From positions 1-52,847 of the forward strand of contig CANETF010000009.1 in NCBI GenBank assembly GCA_947440575.1: a stretch of 52,847 nucleotides of DNA. The letters are read 5' to 3'. This document shows positions 38,196-49,386 of the stretch, piece by piece (position 1 is the first letter of the stretch; the number at the start of each line of letters is the position of its first letter). The notes beneath the pieces were generated by a model, which worked only from the letters and a program-made list of their open reading frames with translations, did not search any database and had not been told where the DNA came from. The position numbers and the translations under genes are program-made. This DNA comes from Verrucomicrobiaceae bacterium (GTDB lineage Bacteria > Verrucomicrobiota > Verrucomicrobiia > Verrucomicrobiales > Verrucomicrobiaceae).

Positions 38196-38786
38196 TCACA
38201 ACCGCCTCAAAACCCGCAGCCTCTCCCGTCCCTCCCGCCCCTCAAATGCCACCTCCGGCACGTAGTCCGCCACCACCTCATACCCCTCCGCAAAAAGCCC
38301 CGTCAAAGCCTCCACGCTGAACGGATACGGCGGCCCCTCATAGCCCGGATCCAGCTCCGGATCGATGAACCACACCCCAATCAGCAAACCACCCGGCCGC
38401 AGCAGCAAATCAATGCCCCGACGGTAATCAGCCCGCAACTCCGGCGGCAGCGCACTCATACAAGTGTGCTCCAGCACCACATCAAACACACCGCGCATCG
38501 CCTCCGGCGGATCAAACAAATCCCCCACCACAAACCGCTCCGCCAGCTCCGGATACCTCCCCTTCGCCTCCGCCACCCCAGTCGGCGCAATGTCCAACCC
38601 CATCACATCCAAACCCAACCCCGCCGCCAACGCCACCTCATGCCCACGCCCGCACCCCGGCACCAGCGCACGCCCGCTCACCGGCTGCCGCTCCAAATAC
38701 TGCTTCATCGGCAGCGACGCCTCCCCCCGATCCCAAAACACTTCACCTCTTTGATACTTCTCTTCCCAGATCATAAAAAACTGCAT
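38196..38786 (-). CDS. TPMT-type SAM-dependent methyltransferase
   Basis: A 196-residue Rossmann-fold methyltransferase. It begins with WEEKYQRGEVFWDRGEASLPMKQYL, typical of thiopurine/thiol methyltransferases, followed by the SAM loop ALVPGCGRGHEVALAA (about 40-55), the acidic GLDIAP end of strand 2, and VVLEHTCMSALPPELR. Such enzymes methylate thiols, selenium or tellurium compounds; the substrate here is not evident. Starts at 38786 (used) or 38774 (192 residues) are both possible; earlier in-frame codons run into the hairpin of the next gene. Confidence 0.85.
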   Translation of the reverse strand: MQFFMIWEEKYQRGEVFWDRGEASLPMKQYLERQPVSGRALVPGCGRGHEVALAAGLGLDVMGLDIAPTGVAEAKGRYPELAERFVVGDLFDPPEAMRGVFDVVLEHTCMSALPPELRADYRRGIDLLLRPGGLLIGVWFIDPELDPGYEGPPYPFSVEALTGLFAEGYEVVADYVPEVAFEGREGRERLRVLRRL

Positions 38787-38865
38787 CGCCCCCAGCACCA
38801 ATCTCGTCAACCATTCACTCCACCTTTTCTGAGCCTCTTCCAATCCTCTGCCGCCTCTGCGTGCC

Positions 38866-38903
38866 AAAGAAAAAGCCGGAAGCCCCCACTGGGAACTCCC
38901 GGC
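38866..38903 (-). terminator. Rho-independent terminator of the lipoprotein gene
   Basis: On the minus strand GCCGGGAG (38903-38896) pairs with CTTCCGGC (38882-38875), eight pairs with one G-T, and is followed by TTTTTCTTT. It lies 22 bp after the stop codon at 38925. Confidence 0.75.
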
Positions 38904-38924
38904 CAACAATCGCTCAATCCAAGC

Positions 38925-39347
38925 CTACTGCTGAGGTGGTGTCGTCGGAGCCGGCGTCACAGGAGCCACTGCTTCCTTCGCCTTGTCAATCGCCTGACCC
39001 GCCGCATCCAGCACCTTCGAAGCCGCCGCATTCGCTTTGTCAGTCGCTTCTTTCGTCGCCTCTGACGCCTTGTCCGCAGCTCCCTCAATCGCCGCCTTTG
39101 CCTTGTCAGCAGCCTCCTTGGCCTTGTCCATCGCCTCTTTGGACGCCGCTTCAGCAGCTTCCCCAGCCGCTTTCACCGCATCACCCGCCGAAGCAGCCGC
39201 TTCCTTCATTTTTTCACCCGCAACAGAGGTCTTCTCCTCCACCGCTTTAACAGCTTCAGCCGCCGCCTTCTCTTCCTTCTTACCGCAGGAAGCAACAAGC
39301 AACGACACCAGACTGATCCCAACAACTGCAAACAATTTATTTTTCAT
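38925..39347 (-). CDS. Ala-rich coiled-coil lipoprotein
   Basis: A 140-residue small lipoprotein. The signal peptide ends in a good lipobox, LLVASC (Cys21), so the mature protein should be lipid-anchored. Residues about 25-125 are almost only Ala, Lys, Glu, Asp with repeated 11-residue units such as AADKAKAAIEGAADKASEATKEATDKANAAASK, which form amphipathic helix like LEA or apolipoprotein repeats. The tail is Pro/Thr/Gln rich. A purine-rich GGAAGGG lies just before the ATG, an unusually good ribosome-binding site for this region. Possibly an envelope spacer or stress protein; no family name is assigned. Confidence 0.8.
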   Translation of the reverse strand: MKNKLFAVVGISLVSLLVASCGKKEEKAAAEAVKAVEEKTSVAGEKMKEAAASAGDAVKAAGEAAEAASKEAMDKAKEAADKAKAAIEGAADKASEATKEATDKANAAASKVLDAAGQAIDKAKEAVAPVTPAPTTPPQQ

Positions 39348-39393
39348 GGCCCTTCCATTCTAGTCGGTTTGTCAATCGATAGCAAGTCAGGAC

Positions 39394-42039
39394 TCAGGAT
39401 GATTCCTCCTCCGACCTGGTCCCCTCATCAGCAATCGACCCATCATCAGACTCCGCCATCACAGCGCCGCCACCGACTTCATCGGCCAATTCCTCTTCCT
39501 CTCCGTCCGAAATGACCGTCGTCACATCCTGAATCAACTCATCTTTCTTGAGATCCATCAACTTCACCCCCTGCGCCACCCGTCCCGTCTCCCGGATCGC
39601 TTTGTCGCCCCCCACCCGAATGCGCACATTCTGCCCCTTGCTGGTGATCAACATCAACTCGTCATCCTCATGCACCGCAATCGCCGCCACCACCTTACCT
39701 GTCTTCTCCGTAATCGACATCGTCTTCACTCCTTTGCCCCCCCGGTTGATCAATCGATAGTCCTCAAACGGCGTCCGCTTGCCCAGTCCCCTCTCAGACA
39801 CCACCAGCAACTGCGTCCCCGGCTCCACCGCCGTCAACGCCACCAAACTGTCGCCTTCATCCAAGCGAATCCCGCGCACCCCTGCCGCCCCGCGTCCCAT
39901 CGCCCGAATGTCCGTCTCCACACAGCGCAAGCACATGCCTTCCCGTGTCGCAAAACAGATCTCACTGTTGCCGTTCGTCAGCACCACATCCACCAGGTCG
40001 TTGCCTTCCTCGATGTTGATCGCAATGATCCCATCCTTCCGATAGTTCTTGAACGCTTCCAAAGCCGTCTTCTTCACCGTGCCATCCTTCGTCGCAAACA
40101 AGACAAACTTGTCCGGACTCCACATCGCCTCGTCCTCAACCCCTTGGGCCTCCAGACGCAGCACACTGTTGATCTTCTCCTCCGGCTTCAAATTCAGCAC
40201 GTTCTTGATGCTGCGCCCGCGCCCCGTCCTCGGCGCCTCCGGCAACTGATACACCCGCTCCACATACACACGACCCGTGTTCGTGAAGAACAAAATGAAG
40301 TCATGCATGTTCGCGCTGAACAGCGTCTCAACGAAGTCGTTCTTGTCCTCCTTCGTCGCCGCCTCCCGAGCCTCCATGCCCTTCAATCCCTTGCCCCCAC
40401 GACCCTGCAGTCGATACTCGCTCGTCAAGGTCCGCTTCACATACCCAAAGTGCGTCAGCGTCACAATGTTCGCATCGTTCGGAATCAGATCGATCGTCTC
40501 AATCCCACCACCCGTCGCATCAATCCGCGTCAATCGGCCATTGCCATACTTCGCTTTGATCGCCTTGAGCTCGTCCTTGATGATCGTCAGCACCCGATGC
40601 TCATTCGCCAAAATGTCGATCAGATCCGTGATCGTCGCCAGCAACTCATCGTAGTCTGCCTTGATCTTGTCCCGCTCCATCCCGGTCAGTTGATACAACC
40701 TCAACTCCAGAATCTGATCCACCTGGGTGTCCGTGAACACATAGCGATCCCCCTGAATGCTGGGCTGCCCGCGAATCAAAATCCCCAGCCCTTCCGCCGT
40801 CGCCGTCGTGAAGTGGTAAGCCTTCAACCGCACCCGCGCCTCATCCCGATTCCGACTGTCCCGAATGATCCGAATGAAATCATCCAAATGACCCAGCGCC
40901 AGCAAATACGCCTCCAGTTTTTCCGCCTGCATCTCCGCCTTATTCAAGAGGAAGCGCGTCCGGCGAATCACCACCTCCCGGCGGTGCTCAATGTAACATC
41001 CAATCGCATCCTTGATGCTCAACACCCGCGGACGTCCGCCATCAATCGCCAGCATGTGAATGCTGAAACTGCTCTCCAGCGCCGTGAACTTATACAAATT
41101 GTTCAGCACCACCTGAGGCCGCGCATCCCGCTTCAAATCCACCACCACCCGCGAATTCTCATCCGACTCATCCCGCACGGCAACAATATCCGTGATGATC
41201 TTTTCATTCGCCAGTTCCGCAATCCGCTTAACCAACTCAGCACGGTTCACGTTATACGGAATCTCCGTGATGATGATCTGCTCACGACCATTCGTCTCCG
41301 TGATTTCCGCCTGCCCCCGCACCCGCACACTACCGTGCCCCGTCTCCATGTACTCCCGAATCCCGTCCACCCCGTGAATCACGCAACCCGTCGGAAAGTC
41401 CGGCCCCTTGATCAACTGCCGCAATTCCGCCACCGTGATCTGCGGATTGTCCACCTGCGCGCAAACCCCATCCACAATCTCACCCAGATTGTGCGGCGGC
41501 ATGTTCGTCGCCATCCCCACCGCAATCCCCGTCCCACCGTTCACCAGCAAGTTCGGAAACGCCGCCGGAAACACCGTCGGCTCCGTCAAACGCTCGTCAT
41601 AGTTCGGAACAAAATCCACCGTGTCCTTCTCCATGTCGGACATCAAAGTCCCACCCAGTGGCGTCATCCGCGCTTCCGTGTAACGCATGGCTGCCGGCGG
41701 GTCACCTTCCACCGATCCAAAGTTCCCTTGCGGATCGATCAACGTCTCCCGCATCGCCCACGGTTGCCCCATGTGCACTAGCGTCGGATAAATCACCGCC
41801 TCACCGTGCGGGTGATAGTTACCGGACGTATCACCGCAAATCTTCGCGCACTTCATCTGCTTCTTCGGCGGATAAAGCCCCAACTCATGCATCGCATACA
41901 AGATCCGCCGTTGAGACGGCTTCAACCCATCCCGCACATCCGGCAGGGCACGGGAAATGATGACGGACATCGAATAGTCCAGGAACGAATTCTTGACCTC
42001 CTCAGCGACGGAGATCGGACGGGTATTGGATTCTTGCAT
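39394..42039 (-). CDS. gyrA: DNA gyrase subunit A
   Basis: An 881-residue type IIA topoisomerase subunit that, with GyrB, introduces negative supercoils. The catalytic tyrosine is Tyr120 in PPAAMRYTEARM (Tyr122 in E. coli). The C-terminal domain has six-bladed propeller segments and a GyrA-box-like QGRGGKG, which marks it as GyrA rather than ParC. In the quinolone pocket HPHGEAVIYP the residues matching E. coli Ser83 and Asp87 are Ala81 and Pro85. The C-terminal tail is acidic (DEGTRSEEESS). It follows gyrB on the same strand after a 64-bp spacer with a microsatellite. Confidence 0.97.
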   Translation of the reverse strand: MQESNTRPISVAEEVKNSFLDYSMSVIISRALPDVRDGLKPSQRRILYAMHELGLYPPKKQMKCAKICGDTSGNYHPHGEAVIYPTLVHMGQPWAMRETLIDPQGNFGSVEGDPPAAMRYTEARMTPLGGTLMSDMEKDTVDFVPNYDERLTEPTVFPAAFPNLLVNGGTGIAVGMATNMPPHNLGEIVDGVCAQVDNPQITVAELRQLIKGPDFPTGCVIHGVDGIREYMETGHGSVRVRGQAEITETNGREQIIITEIPYNVNRAELVKRIAELANEKIITDIVAVRDESDENSRVVVDLKRDARPQVVLNNLYKFTALESSFSIHMLAIDGGRPRVLSIKDAIGCYIEHRREVVIRRTRFLLNKAEMQAEKLEAYLLALGHLDDFIRIIRDSRNRDEARVRLKAYHFTTATAEGLGILIRGQPSIQGDRYVFTDTQVDQILELRLYQLTGMERDKIKADYDELLATITDLIDILANEHRVLTIIKDELKAIKAKYGNGRLTRIDATGGGIETIDLIPNDANIVTLTHFGYVKRTLTSEYRLQGRGGKGLKGMEAREAATKEDKNDFVETLFSANMHDFILFFTNTGRVYVERVYQLPEAPRTGRGRSIKNVLNLKPEEKINSVLRLEAQGVEDEAMWSPDKFVLFATKDGTVKKTALEAFKNYRKDGIIAINIEEGNDLVDVVLTNGNSEICFATREGMCLRCVETDIRAMGRGAAGVRGIRLDEGDSLVALTAVEPGTQLLVVSERGLGKRTPFEDYRLINRGGKGVKTMSITEKTGKVVAAIAVHEDDELMLITSKGQNVRIRVGGDKAIRETGRVAQGVKLMDLKKDELIQDVTTVISDGEEEELADEVGGGAVMAESDDGSIADEGTRSEEESS

Positions 42040-42060
42040 TGACGAAAAAGAAAAAGGCTA

Positions 42061-42086
42061 AAACAAACAAACAAACAGACAGACAG
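42061..42086. repeat. (AAAC)4(AGAC)2 microsatellite between gyrB and gyrA
   Basis: Four copies of AAAC are followed by two of AGAC and a partial third, within the 64-bp spacer between the gyrB stop and the gyrA start. On the coding strand it reads CTGTCTGTCTGTTTGTTTG, ending about 22 nt before the gyrA ATG. Confidence 0.85.
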
Positions 42087-42103
42087 CGACCACTCACATC
42101 GGA

Positions 42104-44701
<2,598 letters not shown>

Positions 44702-44893
44702 TTATCGCCTGAGTCCGTCCTTCAGCACCTTCCGGAAACGTGTTCGATATAACAGGCAAAAGCTTAGCAAGGGTTAACCCTGTGCAAAGGAAAAAGGCAT
44801 CCAAATCGCAATTTTTAACCCCTACGATTCTGCCCCTGCCCCCCCTTAAAATAGCGCTTTCCATTCTTAATCCACCCGTTACCCTCCTCCCCT

Positions 44894-45304
44894 ATGTCCA
44901 GCCCCCTTTCCGAGACCGTCGAATTCCGCCTCACCGAACTCTGCGCCGCTATCGCCAACGATCCCGCCATCCGCTCCGCCCGCGATCAGGCCGAGGCCTT
45001 CCTGGCTGATGAAGATGCCGTCGGCCTCTACCGCGAAATGATGACCCTCGGCAACCAACTTCAACAATTGCATCGCGCTGGCGAGCAACTCGACGAAGCC
45101 GAAGTCGACCGCTTTGAAGACCTCCGCACCCGCGGCGGCAGCCATCCCGCTATCCAGGCTTTCCACGGCGCCCAAGACACCCTCCAAGGCGTGGCCAACG
45201 CCGTGAACACCTTCATCACCAAAACGCTAGAAAAAGGCAAAGTGCCTTCACCTGACGAGGTCTACAAATCCGGTAGCTGCGGCGAAGGTTGCGGCTGCCA
45301 CTAA
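44894..45304 (+). CDS. YlbF-family regulator with Cys-rich tail
   Basis: A 136-residue helical protein of the YlbF/YmcA type (about 5-115: LTELCAAIANDPAIRSARDQAEAFLADEDAVGLYREMMTLGNQLQQLHRAGEQLD). In Bacillus, YlbF, YmcA and YaaT form a complex that binds Fe-S clusters and steers RNase Y and developmental regulators. The C-terminus here ends in SCGEGCGCH, with three Cys and one His within nine residues, a likely metal or Fe-S ligand set. A possible -10 element (TAAAAT, about 44847-44852) lies 40 bp upstream. Confidence 0.75.
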   Translation: MSSPLSETVEFRLTELCAAIANDPAIRSARDQAEAFLADEDAVGLYREMMTLGNQLQQLHRAGEQLDEAEVDRFEDLRTRGGSHPAIQAFHGAQDTLQGVANAVNTFITKTLEKGKVPSPDEVYKSGSCGEGCGCH

Positions 45305-45325
45305 ACCGGGGGATTCGATCAACCT

Positions 45326-46513
45326 CTACCTCGCTTCCGCGACCAGCGGAAGCTTGGCCGTGGCTCTCACCATCAAGCCTGCCGCCACATTCATCTTTGC
45401 CTCAGGATTAGTCTGGGCCAAATGATGGTCATCAATCGCGCTCCCATTCCACGCCACCACAAGTTCCAGGCTGGGGATGATCCATAAGGCGACCTCCCCC
45501 CACTTCCCTGTGGCCAACATCGTGTCCCTAGGCGCATCAGGCAGCATCGTCAGACCCGACGGCCCTCGTTCGTTCTTCCAAAGATGAAAGGTGTATAGGC
45601 CAGGGCCAATCGGACTGATATTCCACATCTCACCACCCACCGATTTCTGACCCGGAATCATCTCTGCAGCCTTCCCCTCCGAAATAGGCACACTAACTGG
45701 CACCACCGAACCCAAAAGCGTCTCCATCATCCCCTCCGACAACACCCTCTTCCCACCAGCGACTCCGCCGTCCAAAATCAACTGCCCAAATCGAGCCAGA
45801 TCACGCGCCGAAATCCGCAGCTTGGGCTCCGCCCCCTCCGCTCCAAAGGCTTGAAAAGTCACCGGATCCTCAAACCCCAAAGGTTCCGCCAACTGCCTCC
45901 GCAAAACCTCCGTCCCCTTCTCCTGATACACCTTGTCCATCAAAGTGTCATACCACAGCGCCACCGTGTAATCAGAATAGCAAAACGCATCTCCCGGTGC
46001 ATCAACTGTCCCATAACCCGAGGTCATGCAACCCAGTTGCCTCCAGGTCATCGTCGAATCCTTACCCCCATTCAATCCCTTCAATCTCGGTTCAAACTTC
46101 ACCACCGGTTCGTCGACCCCACTCAACAAGCCTCTCTCCACCGCTTGCAGATTCAGCACACTAATGATCGACTTCTTCACCGAGGCCGCATACCGCGATC
46201 GGTTCGCATGTCCCCACTGATAAACTCCCTTTCCTCGATGCGAAACAAACCCAGCCCCACCCACCAACTCAGCCAACTGGGTCAGCGCCTCGTTATCCAA
46301 CCCATGAGCGACCGGGTCAGTCATGGGCCAAGTCGTAACTTGAGTCTCCTCCCGCTTTAGCCTTGAAACCTGCTTCGGTTCCTCCGGCAAAAAAGACTCA
46401 ACCCCAATCAGCTTAGCCACCGCAAGCCCAGCCAATCCAACGGCACCATAATACCAGAGCGGTTTCTGGTTTCGTGACTTGGCTTGATTCGATTTGGTTC
46501 GACTCACCGACAT
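45326..46513 (-). CDS. Membrane-anchored serine hydrolase, beta-lactamase class C-like
   Basis: A 395-residue protein of the serine beta-lactamase/penicillin-binding family. A basic N-terminus precedes one membrane segment (about 20-38, YYGAVGLAGLAVAKLIGV), so the domain probably faces the periplasm. The catalytic S-x-x-K is ASVKKS (Ser111, Lys114) and the second motif is YSDY (about 180). A K-T-G-like third motif could not be placed with certainty. It may be an esterase, peptidase or carboxypeptidase rather than a true beta-lactamase. It is convergent with the ylbF-like gene and divergent from the cytochrome gene. Confidence 0.8.
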   Translation of the reverse strand: MSVSRTKSNQAKSRNQKPLWYYGAVGLAGLAVAKLIGVESFLPEEPKQVSRLKREETQVTTWPMTDPVAHGLDNEALTQLAELVGGAGFVSHRGKGVYQWGHANRSRYAASVKKSIISVLNLQAVERGLLSGVDEPVVKFEPRLKGLNGGKDSTMTWRQLGCMTSGYGTVDAPGDAFCYSDYTVALWYDTLMDKVYQEKGTEVLRRQLAEPLGFEDPVTFQAFGAEGAEPKLRISARDLARFGQLILDGGVAGGKRVLSEGMMETLLGSVVPVSVPISEGKAAEMIPGQKSVGGEMWNISPIGPGLYTFHLWKNERGPSGLTMLPDAPRDTMLATGKWGEVALWIIPSLELVVAWNGSAIDDHHLAQTNPEAKMNVAAGLMVRATAKLPLVAEAR

Positions 46514-46536
46514 CGCATTCTATAAAATGGCTAGAT

Positions 46537-46550
46537 GTAATTAAAATTAC
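46537..46550. promoter_or_regulatory. Palindrome GTAATT-AA-AATTAC in a divergent promoter region
   Basis: A perfect 6+2+6 inverted repeat lies in a strongly AT-rich 130-bp gap between the hydrolase gene (minus) and the cytochrome/SUMF gene (plus). It may be an operator acting on one or both promoters. No clear -35/-10 pair could be fixed. Confidence 0.4.
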
Positions 46551-46643
46551 GGATTTATTGATAATTAAGTATCAGATTTGCCGGTTTTAGCAACCTCCTT
46601 TCCAGCTTGTGGACAATTTCCATAACCCGTGCTATCCAAACGG

Positions 46644-48395
46644 ATGTCTCTTTTTAGACCGACCCAACTCTCCCTCCTAACCGCCTTCGCCCTCTCTTCT
46701 CCGCTTCTCGCCGAGAAAATCGACTTCAATCAAAAGGTCAAACCCATCCTCGAAGCCGCCTGTGTGCATTGCCATGGCACCGACAAAGACAAGGGCGATT
46801 TTAAAATCCATACCCTCGAAGATGCCACCAAAGGCAACGATAATGGTCCCGGCATCACCAAAGGCGACCCCTCCAAAAGCGCCATCTACACCACCCTCAT
46901 CCTGCCCGCCGATGACGAACTAGCCATGCCTCCCGAAAAAGAAGGCCTCCTGGATCCTTCTCAAATCGCCATCATCAAGCAATGGATCGAAGAGGGAGCC
47001 GAGTGGCCCGCAGGCGTTGAACTCAAGCAAACCTCACGCATCAGCTTCGAAAAACACATCCAGCCCATCCTCGAGCAAAACTGCGTCTCCTGCCACAACC
47101 CTGAAAAAGACAAGGGCGACTGGATCCTCTCCTCCAAAAAACAAGCTTTCGAAACCGGCGAAAACGCCCCCAACATCGTCGCCTTCGACGCCACCAAAAG
47201 CGCCCTCTTCACCTCCACGAACCTTCCTGAAGATGACGACGACCTCATGCCCCCAGTCAAAAGCGGCGGCCCCCTGAAAAAAGACGAGATCGCCATGCTC
47301 AAAGCCTGGATCGAACAAGGTGCCGTCTGGCCGGATAACATCACCCTGAAGGCCAAAGAAAAAGCCGCTGCAGTCACCAACTCCCCGGACACCCTCGAAC
47401 TCACCAAAAAAATCCACGCCTTCATCGTCGCCACCTCCAAGGAGAAAGAACCCGGCGACATGAAAGCTTACGATTCCAAAATCCCAAAAACCGGAGCTGC
47501 CTACTCCATGCTCCCCATCCCCGCAGGAACCGCCACCATCGGCAGCCCGGATGGCGAAGCTGACCGCCAACCCGACGAAGGCCCTCAAATCCAAGTCGCA
47601 ATCAAACCTTTCTGGGTGGGCAAATACGAGGTCACCTGGGACGAATACGAGCCCTTCATGCTCACCAACGAAGGCCGCAACAAAGACGGCTCCCGCAAGA
47701 CCTGGGCACCAACCGACAAACCCGAAGACCTCATCTCCCAGCCCACACCTCCTTACCAACCCATGGACTTCGGCATGGGCCGCACCGGGTTCCCTGCCAT
47801 TTGCATGACCCAGCACGCCGCCAACAAGTTCTGCCAGTGGCTCAGCGCCCAAACCGGCCACTTCTATCGCCTCCCTACTGAGGCCGAATGGGAATACGCC
47901 GCCCGCGCTGGAACCAAAACCGCTTACTACTTCGGCGACGACGCCTCCCAACTCCAGGATCACGCCTGGTTCTTCGACAACGCCGAAAACTTCCAATACT
48001 CCACCGTCGGCAAAAAGAAGGCCAACCCATGGGGCCTTCACGACGTCTACGGCAACGTCTGCGAATGGACACTCGATCAGTACATCAAAGATCGCAACGC
48101 CACCTGGGCATCAAAAGCCGCCAACGGCATCATCTCCAACGACTGGGTCCGCTCCACAACCCCCTACCCTCACGTCGCCAAAGGCGGTCACTACGATGAC
48201 GATCCCGAGGCCCTCCGCAGCAGCGCCCGCCGCGCCTCCGATGCCAGTTGGAAACAGCAGGACCCTCAACTCCCCAAAAGCATCTGGTATCTGACAGACG
48301 CCACCTGGCTCGGCTTCCGCATCGTCCGCCCTCTCGAAATCCCCACCGTGGAGGAAATGCATGCCGCCTGGAACAATGGCGTCGCTCGTGAATAA
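46644..48395 (+). CDS. Cytochrome c (PSC1-type, two hemes) fused to SUMF/FGE-like domain
   Basis: A 583-residue exported protein. A signal peptide (about 1-23) is followed by two planctomycete-type cytochrome c domains with heme motifs CVHCH (Cys40, Cys43, His44) and CVSCH (Cys147, Cys150, His151); each has the DKGDFKI/DKGDWIL and MPP segments. Residues about 285-580 form a formylglycine-generating-enzyme-like fold (FWVGKYEVTWDEYEPF, YRLPTEAEWEYAARAGT, HDVYGNVCEWTLD, VAKGGHYDD, LGFRIVRP). The catalytic cysteines of true FGE are not in place (LGFRIV instead of LGFRC), so it probably does not make formylglycine. ATG at 46644 chosen; a GTG lies five codons upstream. Confidence 0.88.
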   Translation: MSLFRPTQLSLLTAFALSSPLLAEKIDFNQKVKPILEAACVHCHGTDKDKGDFKIHTLEDATKGNDNGPGITKGDPSKSAIYTTLILPADDELAMPPEKEGLLDPSQIAIIKQWIEEGAEWPAGVELKQTSRISFEKHIQPILEQNCVSCHNPEKDKGDWILSSKKQAFETGENAPNIVAFDATKSALFTSTNLPEDDDDLMPPVKSGGPLKKDEIAMLKAWIEQGAVWPDNITLKAKEKAAAVTNSPDTLELTKKIHAFIVATSKEKEPGDMKAYDSKIPKTGAAYSMLPIPAGTATIGSPDGEADRQPDEGPQIQVAIKPFWVGKYEVTWDEYEPFMLTNEGRNKDGSRKTWAPTDKPEDLISQPTPPYQPMDFGMGRTGFPAICMTQHAANKFCQWLSAQTGHFYRLPTEAEWEYAARAGTKTAYYFGDDASQLQDHAWFFDNAENFQYSTVGKKKANPWGLHDVYGNVCEWTLDQYIKDRNATWASKAANGIISNDWVRSTTPYPHVAKGGHYDDDPEALRSSARRASDASWKQQDPQLPKSIWYLTDATWLGFRIVRPLEIPTVEEMHAAWNNGVARE

Positions 48396-49383
48396 CCTCA
48401 AACCGCTCCTTCTGGCCCTGCTCGGTTTCGGGCAGGGCCTTTTTGCGTCGGAATCCCAAACCCCGGAGACCCTCCGTCGCTACAGCTTCACTTCGCCCGG
48501 CATGGGCACGACCTTCAACATCACACTCTACGCCTCGGAAAATCGCTACGCCGACGCCGAAGCAGCAGTTCTCGCCGCTTTCAATCGAATCACGGCTCTA
48601 AATGCCATCTTCTCCGATTACGAACCCAACTCGGAGATCAACCGCTTCGCCGCCACCGCCCCAAAACCCTGGCCAGGCAGCCCCGACCTTCTCGCTCTCT
48701 CCGCCCGTGCCCTCGAATTCGCCCAAGCTACCGATGGGGCCTTCGATCCCACCATCGGCCAACTCACTCGACTTTGGCGCAGCAGTCGTCAGCGGCAAAA
48801 ACTTGCCCCGCCTGATCGACTCCAAAAGGCCCTCCACTCCTCAGGGTGGCATCAACTCCAAATCAACGATCAATCCCTGACGCTCTCCAAACCCGGCGTC
48901 CTGCTCGACTTCGGTGGCATCGCCAAAGGCTACGCCGCAGATCAAATGCTCGCTTTGCTCAAGACCAAGGGTTTCCCCATCGCCATCGTCCTCGCCGGAG
49001 GCGACACCGCCGCAGGCGATCCACCCCCAGACTCCCCAGGCTGGACAGTCACGCTTCGCACCGGCATCAACGACCATGCTCCCGTCAACCTCCGCCTCGC
49101 CAACCAATCCGTCTCCACCTCCGGCGACCTCCATCAATTCATCGAACTCGACGGCATCCGCTACTCCCACATCATCGACCCCAAAACCGGCCTCGGCCTC
49201 ACCCGACGCATCGCCTGTTCCGTCATCGCCCCCGACACCACCACCTCCGACGCCCTCGCCACCGCCCTCTGCATCCTAGGCCCCGAAAAAGGCCGCCCCA
49301 TCGCAGGCAATCTGAAACTTACCGTCCGCTGGACTTGGCAAGACGAAGCCGGCGCTAAGCATGAGGCTTGGTTCAATCCATAA
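48376..49383 (+). CDS. apbE: FAD:protein FMN transferase (ApbE)
   Basis: A 335-residue exported flavin transferase that attaches FMN covalently to threonine or serine of target proteins in the periplasm. Visible are the signal peptide (about 1-24), MGTTFNITLYA, the metal/FAD segments LLDFGGIAKGYAADQM and VLAGGD, and SVSTSGDLHQF followed by YSHIIDPKTGLGL. The start overlaps the end of the cytochrome/SUMF gene by about 20 bp, so the two are translated together; ATG at 48361 is an alternative. No obvious flavinylation target (such as an Nqr or FMN-binding domain protein) lies in the window. Confidence 0.92.
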   Translation: MASLVNNLKPLLLALLGFGQGLFASESQTPETLRRYSFTSPGMGTTFNITLYASENRYADAEAAVLAAFNRITALNAIFSDYEPNSEINRFAATAPKPWPGSPDLLALSARALEFAQATDGAFDPTIGQLTRLWRSSRQRQKLAPPDRLQKALHSSGWHQLQINDQSLTLSKPGVLLDFGGIAKGYAADQMLALLKTKGFPIAIVLAGGDTAAGDPPPDSPGWTVTLRTGINDHAPVNLRLANQSVSTSGDLHQFIELDGIRYSHIIDPKTGLGLTRRIACSVIAPDTTTSDALATALCILGPEKGRPIAGNLKLTVRWTWQDEAGAKHEAWFNP

Positions 49384-49386
49384 CCT

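Noticed and set aside
45326..46513. A true antibiotic-resistance beta-lactamase
   Set aside because: Only the SxxK and YxD-like motifs are clear, the protein is membrane-anchored and lies among unrelated envelope genes; an esterase or peptidase role is equally likely.
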